DNA of 27,547 nucleotides from Monosporascus cannonballus (Eukaryota; Ascomycota; Sordariomycetes; Xylariales), in the NCBI GenBank assembly GCA_004154925.1, contig QJNS01000382.1, positions 22,322 through 49,868 of the forward strand. The letters are read 5' to 3'. The notes beneath the pieces were generated by a model. The model saw only the letters and a list, made by a program, of their open reading frames with translations, was not told the origin of the DNA and did no database searches. Shown here one piece after another: positions 10,001 through 19,796 of the stretch. The position numbers and the translations under genes were made by a program. How positions within the stretch are numbered: position 1 is the first letter of the stretch; each line of letters opens with the position of its first letter.

Positions 10001-12785
10001 TATAATTGTGCCCCAGCCGCGCTTCGATCAGGACTCCAAACATAGAGATACACACAAAGAACGATGGTGGGTAGGAGGATCAACCCGCATAGCCCGTATT
10101 CGATCCTATTCTGCCATGACGTCGAGTAGGGGAGTGGCGATGGAGCAGGTACCGTAAACACGCAACAGCCCCGTGGATACACTGCCGGATGAGGAATGAT
10201 TCATTGCCTCCTATCCCAGACACATGGTCTCGATGCCGAAGGGTCGGGAGATGTAACGTCCCCTGCTCCTAATTCGGGCTTCGCAGAGAGTCTCAGTTAC
10301 AAGGCAGATACTACGACAGCGCCTTCCAGGAACCCCTTGGCGCTGCCGCGACCGGTACCCCCTACTGCTCTGGTACCGCTATTGTACCTTATTATTCACT
10401 ACTGATGGTCCCTTCGCCACTGCCATACCCCGTCCGGCCGCCTCCCTCTCTGTCTCTCAAAGAAAGGCGGAAGAAAAGGGGGAGAACAGGAAAGAATGCC
10501 TGGCGCTAGACGGATACCCAGACAGGCACCGCCGCGACCCTAACTGCGACCCTCATCGCCGAACCACGTCGATAGCAGCGCTTACTGGACCGCCGCGATA
10601 CGTCATGTAATGAGGAAATCTCTCGTGTCCTCGCCAATGGCAGCTCGCAGCACCGCGCCCCGCACGCCAACCCGGCAGCAGCCCACGGCCCGCCAATTCG
10701 TTTCAGGGGGAGAGGGATACAGAGAGTCAGCCCAGCCAGCGGGGCCCCATCTCCTGGCTGCTGGGCCGGCTGTCCAGCCCGGCGGCGGCCCACGAAGCGG
10801 CCTGGTGTCGGACGACCCGACGGAGGGAGAGGTTTGATGACTTCCCGGCGCAACGACGGCGATGAGCGGGTCGCGCGGCCGAAACGCTGGCCAGACAAGC
10901 GCGGGAAGGCTGACACGACGGTCTTGGGGGGGGAAATCGCAAAAGTGCCTCGCCGCAGCTCGTGCAGGCGGTCTGTTGTCGGGCCGGCCCACCACTTTAG
11001 TCTACTCTAGCTCCACGATCAACGCCTAGCCTAAGTACTTACCCGCCCTAACCGTATCCAGGTTTTTCAAAATTTGCTTCGCTTCAGCCCATGTTTCCCC
11101 TAGCATAGTAACGCTATTTCCTTTCGAGCTACAAGGCAGGAGGAACATCTAGGTAGCCCATGTGCGACGCGATCTCGCATCCTTGACACTTGCTTGGGTG
11201 CGCGGAAGTGGTACTGCGGCTTTTCTTGGCGTCACCTTGACCTTGGAGCTCCTGATGGCTTGCATTGGAGGACGACAGAATTTCCAGGCTCTCACTCGAA
11301 TCGACAAAACGTTGGCGCTTGTCGCGCCTAATTTCTCTGCCTGTTACTTATTACTTCTATTACTACCTACCACCGATCCCAACTCAAGTGGACTCATAGA
11401 CGGTCCTCAGTAACGGCTGCCTCTTGGACCTTACAATTTCTCCAAAGCCATCAGCCGTTGCCGCTCTCTCCCGACCGACCGGTGTGATTCACAGCCCTCC
11501 TCCTATACTAACCTCATAATCATCGATACGAGAATATTCAAGACCCAGACCCGAAGATCCGCCGGCGCAGTCCTGATTCGCCGTCGTCCTCGCACGGTGC
11601 TTTCTAGCTCTCTGACTCCAGCTCTAGACAGGTACGAAGAGGTGGCTCTAGTCTCTCTCACTAACTCCATTCGCCGGCGAAGGGGTCCATCGGGTACATC
11701 GCGCCAGGGGATGACTTCGTGAGCCTCAACGGGAGAAGAAGGATAGGTGCCGGTGGCACATCGTGTGCATACGCGCATATCCACATATATGGATGTGTAC
11801 ATATATTACAGGTACATGAACGTAGCACCGGGTATTTACGTCATGATAGCTTGTTTGCGCTCGGTACATGGGGTGCGGAGCGGAATAAGGTGAAGAAGGG
11901 GACCATAGGCGAATTGAACCACTCGGACCACCGGCGGCCCCCAATTACTTGATATCATAGCTTACTTATCCAGGAACCGTGCAGGGCGATCTGCTTACGG
12001 TGTGCGTTACGTGCCGTAAACTAAAAAGTGTTTACAAACGAAGAGTGCATCGGTTTCAAAGAGTCCCTGTTCTTCGAAGGAAGGCGAACCGTACCTATCG
12101 CGTGATAAATGGGGTAAATTAGGTTGTCAATGGCAGCGTGGTTGCGAACGACTGGATGCGTATGTATGTCACTGTGTGTGGGTGGAACATACCGCTCACC
12201 GTCGCCGCGTAGCCTCCCAGCGCTCGGTTCGTGGCAATCCTTCCATTCATCGACTCGCTCGCTACACGAAAGGTGCGCCAAGAAGGAAAACAGAAAAACG
12301 TGGTCGGTCTCCTCCCTTGCGACTCCATGGGAACGTAGCACTCAGTAACCCTTAAGAGCAGCCCTAAAAAGAGGGTCGCGCGCTAAATGGTGCCGTGCAT
12401 GCGCGCGCCGTATAGCGCGCCGATCGAAACCTTCTAGCCTGCGGTGGCCGCGGGCGGGCGGCGGTTCGTTCGTTGCTGTGCTTCTTCTAGCGGCTAGGCA
12501 GGAGAGGTAAGGTCGAATGACGACGATGCAGGGCGCGTGGGGAAAACCTCTTCCTCTCTCCTCCTCTGGTCTCCATCAGGCTGAGTGAGAGTGTGGTCTC
12601 TCTTGCTTTGCCTGCCTGCGGTCTGCGGGGCGGCGTCTTATTGTGGTAGTGGAGCATAGTGAAATGCTACGCTACTCTGCATCTGGAGCATACAAACACA
12701 ATCGAGGGGATACCGCCTGCTCGTCTCTTGAAACCGCGATAATGTACGTCGCGTCGTCACTACTACCACCCCCCGCTCTCCAGAT
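7035..12785. other. Gene-free stretch, main part of the central desert
   Basis: No supportable gene. Open frames of 100-146 codons occur (for example 7474-7914 plus and 10916-10506 minus) but several overlap in other frames, and none shows a known domain, convincing secretion signal or splice partner. A GC-rich block lies at about 10500-10990. An alternating purine-pyrimidine stretch lies at 12394-12407 within CG-rich sequence. Small AG/G-rich tracts occur near 7200 and 10460. Confidence 0.6.
10500..10990. other. GC-rich block with several overlapping open frames
   Basis: This stretch of about 490 bp is visibly richer in G and C than its surroundings. Frames are open at 10916-10506, 10995-10603 and 10942-10727 on minus and 10610-10837 on plus. 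Because stop codons are A/T-rich, high GC alone opens several frames at once. The translations are Arg/Pro/Gly/Ala-rich without a recognisable motif. I treat it as a compositional island, not a gene. Confidence 0.4.
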
Positions 12786-12818
12786 GCTTGCTTGCTTGCT
12801 TGCTTGCTTGCTGCTGCT
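12786..12818 (+). repeat. (GCTT)6(GCT)3 microsatellite
   Basis: Six tandem GCTT units are followed directly by three GCT units. The array lies in non-coding sequence just left of an (ACC)5 tract. Confidence 0.93.
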
Positions 12819-12828
12819 ATATTTGCCT

Positions 12829-12843
12829 ACCACCACCACCACC
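12829..12843 (+). repeat. (ACC)5 microsatellite
   Basis: Five perfect ACC units lie ten bases after the GCTT/GCT array, giving a compound microsatellite of about 58 bp. Confidence 0.9.
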
Positions 12844-13798
12844 AGCGCAGCCGAATTTGGGCTGCGGGTCTTAAGCGAAAATACCCAAACGGAGCGAGAT
12901 TCGAACGAACAAAAGACAAGTGCCCGACGCACGCACGGAGGACTGCCCCTTCGGATTGATCATACCGCCGAGCAGAGCTGCAGTCACTGATCTCTCCGGG
13001 GACGGTGTGCCTGGTACTCTTGGGGGTTCTGGCCGCGATTCTGCGCCTCAGCCTTGCAGCGTCCCACTACTCCACCCTGCAGGCTTGAAACGGATTTACA
13101 TAAGACAGAAATGGACGGCCTGATCCTACTATTTCGCGTTTCCCTTCTCTCGGAGGCAGGGCCGTTCACGAGATTGGTAGGTGTCATGCCCGCTGCGGTA
13201 TGATGGTGAGAACCGTCGTCAGAGGACGTGGGTGCTTATTGCCGTCATTGGGGGCGGTGGTTGCCGTGGCATACCTGCGTTGGCACCGCGTAGTCGAGCT
13301 GCTGGAGCCGTCCGAGGGGCATCCCCTCGGTATCAGATGCCTAGACAGAGTCGGAGGCAGGCCAGGATGTTTTGATCGTGATTTCGGATTACTGTATGTA
13401 CCTGCACTACCTAGCTACTTATATGTGTAAAAGTTAACTACGACCTCTCGGTAGGTTGCATGGCAGGCACCCATCTCACATACATGCTATGCACCATCAA
13501 ACCCCTTTTCGCAAAACCAACCCAGTATGCATAACGCTCCAAAAGAAACGATGTCAGATATCCGCCAGGTACACGCTCACTCTGGATTCCGATTTGAGGT
13601 GATGGCTGAGAGAGCAAGTGCAAATTTAGGGCAACATCCCCTTCGGCGGCGGAAGCGGACGGTCGTCTTTCATGACGTTGCCGCCGCAAGAACCAACGGG
13701 CGCGTTTCGCGTAATAATTCATCTCCGTGTCCGTAAACTCATAGTTCGTGACCTCACTCGTCATCTCATTGATCCCGAATTTTTGCTTGACACCGACA
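12844..13798. other. Gene-free stretch and 3' flank of the Zn2Cys6 gene
   Basis: No supportable gene. The right part lies just past the stop codon of the minus-strand regulator and should hold its 3' untranslated region. The open frame 13896-13438 on minus runs out of the regulator's last exon in the wrong frame and is not a separate gene. A perfect 8-bp inverted repeat lies at 13312-13330. Confidence 0.6.
13312..13330. repeat. Short perfect inverted repeat (8 bp, 3-nt loop)
   Basis: CCGAGGGG and CCCCTCGG flank a CAT loop, about 470 bp beyond the stop codon of the minus-strand regulator. It is within chance expectation for the window. Confidence 0.5.
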
Positions 13799-16247
13799 CT
13801 ACATAGTCTCGATATGGTGGAGCCCGTTGTAATTAAAGTCGAGCAAGCCATCGAGCATCCAGTGTTGAGGATCGAAGAAGTCGTAATTAGCATCACTGTT
13901 ATAGCCGATGCCGATCATACTATTCGGACCAGGATTCAGACCGTGGTTCGCAGTCGGGGTCAGCCCACCATTAGCATTCATTAGCCCCTGAGCGATGTTC
14001 TGCTGCGGGGGCATCAACGTGCTGTCTAGGTGAGTTGTCGAAGACGCTGAAGACTCGTTAGCCGAGTCAGGATTAGTGGGCTGCTTCAGAGCTGCTCGGA
14101 GTCAGCAAGTCGGTCCTTCCAGACGGGAAGAGGGAAAAACAGGGGCGAGGGTCCTACCGTCAAGTGTACCTCGACCCTGAGCTTGATACTCTTCCCTCCA
14201 GCGCCATATCGAGTCGTAGACAAGACTCATGCTGTGTCTACATCGTACCTTTAGTTGCAAGCTATCATCGATTCTGAACGCGTCGTCGTCATCGTCGTCG
14301 TGGTGGCCGTTCTCCAGCCGCGCGCCGTTCCACATCTGCACCATCAGCTCAGCTAATCGCCACTGTAGGTCATTGTCTAAAATACTTGTCGCACGTATAG
14401 CCTGGATGGTCTCGTGGAACAGCCGCCGACCTCTCTCAAAGTCTATCGTTTTAGCGAAGAAAGACCTCATCAACTTCAGAAGCGCAAAACCCGCGGCGAC
14501 AAGCATCTGCTGAAGGTAATTAGTGGCATAGACGAGGATGTGCTGATTGTCCTTCTCCAGCAGGAGGTCTAAGAAGGCTAGCACGGCGCGCCATAGGCCC
14601 ATCAGATCGTCCATGTAGCCCGGAGTGGTACTGGAGTCGAAGAATCCGGCCAGCCTCAGATGCACAGCCGCGGCCTTCAAGTGAACATTAACTATGGGTG
14701 ACAGGTTCTGCGAAAGAATCGAAGCCTGCAGCTCCTGGTATTCTCGACGGTACACGCGCATCAGCATCGCCCTATGCTCGTCGCCAGCCACGCCCCTGGG
14801 GTCACTAGCGTTGCTATACATCTCCTTGGAGACCTTATCGCAGAACCTCTCGACCCGGAGCCTGGCTTCTAGCTCGGGCGACAAGGTGAAAGGACCGTCC
14901 TCGCCGGGACGGATGGCAAGAGTCCAGTCGTAGAGCGTAGACGCGGGCTGACCGTAGCCAGTCCCTATCGATTGCGCGACAATGTTACATACGGCCCACG
15001 TGGTCACCCGATCGTGTAGCTGGTCCTTGTTGAGCTGGACAGACACGCGTGAGAAATCCTGGGTATGGTTCGGCCGGTGCAGACCGATTCCCGTCGCCGC
15101 CTTCATCATTACGCCGCCTAGGATGTGAGTGGGATCCGCAGTCGACGTGCTCGTCGGCAGTGGCCACGTGCACAGGAGACACAACGCCTTGATGACGAAA
15201 TAGCTATTTGGGACGTCGCCAACGGTATTCCAGAGTAGTCTATTCAGAGGCCCGCTCGAGAGCTCCTGCAGGACGTTGGGCTTCGCCTGATAACGCCGGG
15301 ACGCGATGGCCACGATGGACCAGAAGAGAAGCGCATGTTGTTGATAATATAGGTCGGGTGACTGTTCGGGATTTAAGAAAGGGAGAAAGGGGTGATAATA
15401 TGCAAAGAATTCATGGAACAGGCCGTGGACGTCCTGCTCCGTCAAGCGCACCTGCTCCAGCTCGTAGGCGTAGTGCGTCGCGGCCATGCTATAGGAGCCG
15501 CCCCTCTTGAGGGTGAGGAGGGAGGTGACGGCCTCGTCGGATCCCATGAGCGAGGGGTTGCGCGTATGGGAGTAGACGCTGTTGGCGACTGGCGACTGCA
15601 GTTGCGACTGGAGGTCTTCCTCCTCGTCCATGACATAGCCTTGCGCCTTGGCCTGTGATATGTTTCGGCGCAGACGCTCGATCTCCTTTTCCATCTCGGC
15701 GTGTTTCGACCTCTTTCCTATTCGTTTAAAGTTGGATTCGATCTTGCACTCGAGCTTCAGGCGATTGCACCTGGAGCAACTCTGAAACGGTTCCTGTACA
15801 ACATCGCACCGCAACTACCATTGTTGAATGTCGCAGTTAGCCTCGACGATATTCCTCCGAGATATCGAGCGATGTGCGAGTCAAAATATAAAGATTACAA
15901 AGGGACGTGCAATGGACCAATCTGAGGCTCGGCCGGCCTCCCTCTTAGCTGGATTTTCCTCTTCTGCTTTTTTTTTGGACGCATAGACAGGAAAGAGTCA
16001 ATAAGAGAGAAAAACTCACTTTCTGCTGGCGACATTCATTACAGGCGCGCTTTACGCCGGGCTGGCGCTTCTTCTCTGGCTCCCCCCCGGGAGTTTCCTC
16101 GTCGCCGATGCCGCTCCCGGGGCTGCTGTCCAGACCTCCGTTGCTTCGTTTCCTCTTGATGGAGCCATGGCGGAGGACGGGGCTTATGGGGGAATGAGAG
16201 GCAGAAGGTGGCACCGTTACGGCGCCGACGACGGAATGCCCATCCAT
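13799..16247 (-). CDS. Zn2Cys6 transcription factor, Leu3/War1/PriB type
   Basis: Exons 16247-16020, 15814-14158 and 14091-13799 give 725 residues. Intron 1 is 205 nt (donor GTGAGT, branch CTAAC, acceptor TAG, phase 0). Intron 2 is 66 nt (donor GTAGGA, branch CTGAC, acceptor CAG, phase 1). The zinc cluster uses Cys69, 72, 79, 89, 92 and 99 with spacing CX2CX6CX9CX2CX6C. A basic linker (FKRIGKRSK) and a short coiled coil (about 115-132) follow, as in the Leu3/War1 class. Residues about 200-380 form the fungal middle homology region. There is a D6 run at 582-587. The Asn/Ser/Gly-rich tail ends with DPQHWMLDGLLDF, which I infer to be an activation or interaction motif. The ATG at 16247 is the only in-frame ATG before the cluster. 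It should act as a nuclear DNA-binding regulator; in the family Leu3 senses a leucine-pathway intermediate and War1 responds to weak acids, but the ligand here is unknown. A ligand assignment would be guesswork. Confidence 0.94.
15815..16019 (-). other. Long intron splitting the zinc cluster
   Basis: This 205-nt intron lies between Lys76 and Leu77, after the second cysteine of the Zn2Cys6 cluster. It is about three times longer than the other intron in the gene. The branch-like CTAAC lies about 25 nt from the TAG acceptor. If retained, translation would run into the intron and stop after about 24 extra codons, giving a short protein without a complete cluster. Confidence 0.88.
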
Positions 16248-17970
16248 CCAACCAACCGAATGGGGACGAGGAGGGGAATAAAAGAGGAGGTATTGACCCT
16301 GCGAAAACCGGCGATTCACAGGCCGAGGGCCAATTGACGGCAACGGTCAACGGCTAGGGTCACAGGCTAGAAAAAACGACAATGAGACGGGTATCCCGAA
16401 TCAAGTCCTCCGCCTCTTTCCGCGAGCGGCTCCCGCGCGCGAACCGTGCGGGTATGGGGGTATGGGGTATGGGGTATGGGATATACAGAGTCGCGCTCTT
16501 ACGCCAGTCGGTGAGCTCGTTTTGTCTCCGGTGTCGCGAGGAGTGAGGGCCGATTCGGAGGCAGAATTTTGTTGGAAGTCGAGAAAAACTGTTAAAGGCG
16601 GGGGCGGAAAGATTTCACACTTATTCAAAACCAGCGATGTCGCTAAAACAAGCGTGGGACCCGCACTTCGAAAAATGAATATTAATAAAGTTTTACCTCG
16701 TAGGAGCGAGGGGAAAAAAAGCTGTTTCTTAATTTGCCAGGTGAGTGAGTGGAAGCGAACTGGGTGACCAAGACACCATCAACAAAGTCAGTGTCTCTGG
16801 AGCCGCTAATGTAGTAGGTTGTAGTAAGTAGGGAAACCCGGTTAGTGACCAGAGAAAGGCGATATAGAGCGAATCAGTCAATCAATGAGGTCAATTGAAA
16901 GAGAGAAGCTATGAACAGACGACTACTTTGGAGGTAGGTAGTAACTTTGAGGATTTCGCAAGAAATTCCCCTCTGCCTCTGTGTTTTGGGACTCGAAGCA
17001 ACCGTCTCGTCGATCTCCTATCAGGACGATGTATGTAAGTGAGGGGTCGGTCAACTGACCCGACGACTTGTGTCTACGGGCCTAGCAGGTCCGGGTAGGT
17101 GTTTACTTGGTAGGTACCTAGTAGGTGAAGGGGGGCTCCGACAAGCCCGGTCGTCCAATCAGGCGGCTTTCGACTGACCAGTTTACCGTTTAGTTGCAAT
17201 GTGGGCGCAAGGTGTTGTTGCCCTGACCCAGGACGGCATTTAGCACGTGCAGTTGGGTATTGAGTGTTGTACTGTATACATGTATATGCATGTGTGGGAG
17301 GGATATCAAATTCGACTATGCGGTCCACCACGTATCTCTTGATATCTACGTACGCTTTTACTTCGTTACGTCAAAGACAATATGCGACTATAAAACAGCG
17401 AATACGTAGGCCTATGCAACTATAAGGCATTCAACTCGTGATGTTCGTTTCTTGGCTTGTATTTGGTGTGGTATCCATACCACGCGAGTGCAACTGTGTT
17501 GATGCGAGTGGCTTTCCATGGCCCAGCCACCAATACTCTTCTTTATCAGGTTGCTTTCACAAATCACCGTCGACCGGAAAAGCCACTGAGAGACGGAAGT
17601 CGGCTTGCTATTGGCTCATTTCTACTCGGATACTCCTTAGCTTAAGAGCTAACCCCGCAACGGAAGGCGATTTCGGATCCTGTGCGAATGACTTCTTACC
17701 ACATACATGCATGTAAACGAAGAGTATAGTGGATTGCTACATACTTTCATACAAGTTGACTAAACTCCCGAAGCAATCAGACTACTATGGTCGAAAACGT
17801 GGGCAACATTTCTGCGAGATCCGCTGAATCCTGCCTAATCCATCGACTCTTCAACCTCGCCTCTTTACAAACCCGGAGAGAAGAATAAGGAAAAGGAAAG
17901 GTTCCAGAAGTGTCCTATCCGCGCATATCTGGACGTAGGTGCCTACCGTGGTCGTGCATACGTACGCGTC
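16248..17970. other. Shared intergenic region between divergent genes
   Basis: No gene is supported here. On the left it is the promoter and leader region of the minus-strand Zn2Cys6 gene; on the right it would serve the tentative plus-strand gene at 17971. It holds a G-quadruplex motif at 16450-16480, short TAGGTACCTA-like palindromic sequence near 17110 and a TATAAA-like motif near 17392. Open frames of 85-101 codons look random. Confidence 0.6.
16450..16480 (+). promoter_or_regulatory. G-quadruplex motif of GGG-TAT units
   Basis: Five G runs of 3, 5, 4, 4 and 3 bases are separated by identical TAT loops, easily meeting the usual four-run, short-loop G-quadruplex rule. It is also a (GGGGTAT) minisatellite. 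The G-rich strand is plus, which is the template strand for the regulator starting at 16247, about 200 bp away. A regulatory role is inference from position. Confidence 0.75.
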
Positions 17971-18338
17971 ATGGACACGACGACGAGACACGAGCAGGAC
18001 ACGGGAGGGAGACAACCTTCCTCTCCTCCTCCCCTGCCGCCCAAGTCATCGCCTTCTCATAGGGGTCTAGTCAAAGGGGCGTTGAAATCCCCAGCTACTA
18101 AGCGCCCGGAGCATCCGAAGTCGTACACCCTACCAAAGACGGATGGCGAGGTCACCATCAGAAAGGCTGCCGATAGGAAAAGACGACGTACGTAAGCCCC
18201 CTACTTTGCGCTGGCAGCAGCACTTGCATGATACTTAAGCTTGGTGCGATGGTAGCCGAGCCTGTGGAGATCTCATCCACCGCCGTACCGCAACCATTTG
18301 TTGACCCTGCCGTCCTCGAGCGAAGAAGACATGCATAA
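17971..18338 (+). CDS. Tentative small basic proline-rich protein, two exons
   Basis: Exon 1 is 17971-18187 and exon 2 is 18256-18338. They join in frame across a 68-nt intron with donor GTACGT, a TACTTAA branch-like motif about 15 nt from the acceptor, and acceptor TAG. Without splicing the frame stops 5 nt past the donor. The spliced product is 99 residues. It has a disordered Pro/Ser-rich start containing PPPLPPK (residues 19-25, matching the class II SH3-ligand pattern), then a Lys/Arg-rich centre ending in RKRRR, then an acidic/hydrophobic segment. The ATG has G at -3 and G at +4. There is no signal peptide or membrane segment, and I do not recognise the family. It may be a fragment of a larger gene or a chance frame; the intron signals and composition are the only support. 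Confidence 0.45.
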
Positions 18339-19456
18339 GGTCGAGGATGAATAGGTACCTGCTTCGGAAACTGCGGCCGCGAAAGGATACCTATGTTGAT
18401 TACGCCCAAATTCTGGCATCCCCAAAGAGCTGGCGTGTTACACACCACTATCGGCGGTTACCTAGCCTAAGCATGCATGACGCCCACATAACGGTACGGT
18501 ACCCGGTCTCCCATCCCTAGGCTTGGCAGCGTATGGCAATCGGAACGTGGGGGAAGAAGCCGGTCTGCGGCATGGGTCGGGAGGAGATGTAAGACGCCCG
18601 GCTGCCCTCTACTCGCGACTTCGGAGGCTAGCCCCGCAAATTCACTATCGCCTCCAGGCCGAAGGAGCTCTGACAATGTCCGGCCCGGCAATCAAAGGCG
18701 CCCCGCCGGAGCCGATATGAAAAGGAGCAGAAGCATGACGGGCCCATGCGACCTTCCCGATTTCATGGATGTTTAGTGTGATATGACTTTCCGCTTCTGG
18801 GCGCTGTTTTCATCGTCGCTACTTTCGAGACGCAGTTGTTACTAATGCCAATGGCCCGCGGTGGTTTGTGAATCTTCCTGAAACAGGTCACGGCCAGGCC
18901 AACCTCGGTGACCAATTCAATCAACATGTCGCTGGGTCATGGCTCAACGCGCCAGGTTAGGCGGCGCTCTCCCCTGGATTATGTGGGTTCCGTTGCAACG
19001 ACCGCAATCATGTTACACCGGGCCATCTTGGTATCAAATAACAAGAGTCTGTTTCGGGTCCGGAATTTCACCCGCAGATTTCGAACTTCGAGAACAACCG
19101 GCGCCGCCGCCGAGCTGCGTCCCGCCTCGCACCTGAGGGGCCGGCACCAGTGCTCGCTTGTCAAGTAGCAGTGAAATTACTCGAAGTATCCTGCGGTATT
19201 GCGGCGTGCTGTAACGGCCCCATAACATAAGATTGCGCCAGCAATAGCCGATGTCGATCTCGAGACGAGATGAGATGGGTAGAAATTGAGGGGTGATGCA
19301 ATGCATTACTCGAACGATTCATCACTCTCAAAATAGCCCTGGATGGGAGGAGGGTTAGGACAGCGAAGGAAATTAATGCCACTGAATAAGATAGCCACTG
19401 GGGAAAAGTATGGCTAGACATGCACTCGGGCACCGCGTAACAAGCAGAGATGTGAC

Positions 19457-19487
19457 TTAAGCCGGCCGCACGAAATGGCCGGCTTAA
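19457..19487. repeat. Perfect 11-bp inverted repeat, 9-nt loop
   Basis: TTAAGCCGGCC and GGCCGGCTTAA flank a nine-base loop and are followed by TTTAAAT. By simple count a perfect 11-bp stem with a loop this short is expected well under once in this window (roughly 0.05-0.1), so it is the least likely of the hairpins seen to be accidental. Function is unknown. Two weaker hairpins follow at 19494-19510 and 19575-19591. Confidence 0.7.
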
Positions 19488-19743
19488 TTTAAATGGCGAT
19501 CATACCGCCACGCCTTGTTAAGTGATCTTAGAGTTCCAGAATCTTCAGCCTCCTCCTTTAATATCGTTAAAATTGCGGTTGCTATAACCGCTTAACCGTA
19601 ATTCTACATGTCCGTTGCTTACGTGAAACACGTTATGGGGTATGGAGGTTATGGATAATACGGTCCGCGTTTAAATAGCGAAGGTATTAGAAATGCCGTG
19701 TTTAACAGACTGCCGTTTTCAAAGTTGCAAGAGAGTAGATGTA

Positions 19744-19796
19744 GCCCACTTTTGACGGTTATTCCCAACGTGGGCCTTTTTTTTTTTTTTTTTTTT
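19744..19796 (+). terminator. Stem followed by T20, Pol III-terminator-like
   Basis: GCCCAC (19744-19749) pairs with GTGGGC (19770-19775), and 20 uninterrupted T follow at 19777-19796. A stem before a T run resembles the 3' end of an RNA polymerase III transcript. Read on the minus strand the same tract is an A20 that could be a retroelement tail. I found no A-box/B-box, U6 or SRP signature upstream and no target-site duplication, so either reading is weak. Confidence 0.3.

Noticed and set aside
11775..11812. Alternating CATATA/TGTACATATA stretch with a short palindrome
   Set aside because: It is simple AT-rich alternating sequence common between fungal genes, with no further structure.
12885..12915. 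T-loop-like GATTCGAAC suggesting a tRNA on the minus strand
   Set aside because: The five bases on either side of the loop do not pair, and no anticodon or acceptor stem is found.
3317..13798. RIP-mutated transposon graveyard
   Set aside because: By eye the region keeps balanced GC and abundant CpG, with no long A/T-rich blocks and no recognisable transposase or reverse-transcriptase remnants. Indices were not computed.
19440..19776. Possible U6 snRNA or SRP RNA upstream of the T20 tract
   Set aside because: The conserved U6 ACAGAGA and SRP core sequences were not found, nor a convincing A-box or B-box.
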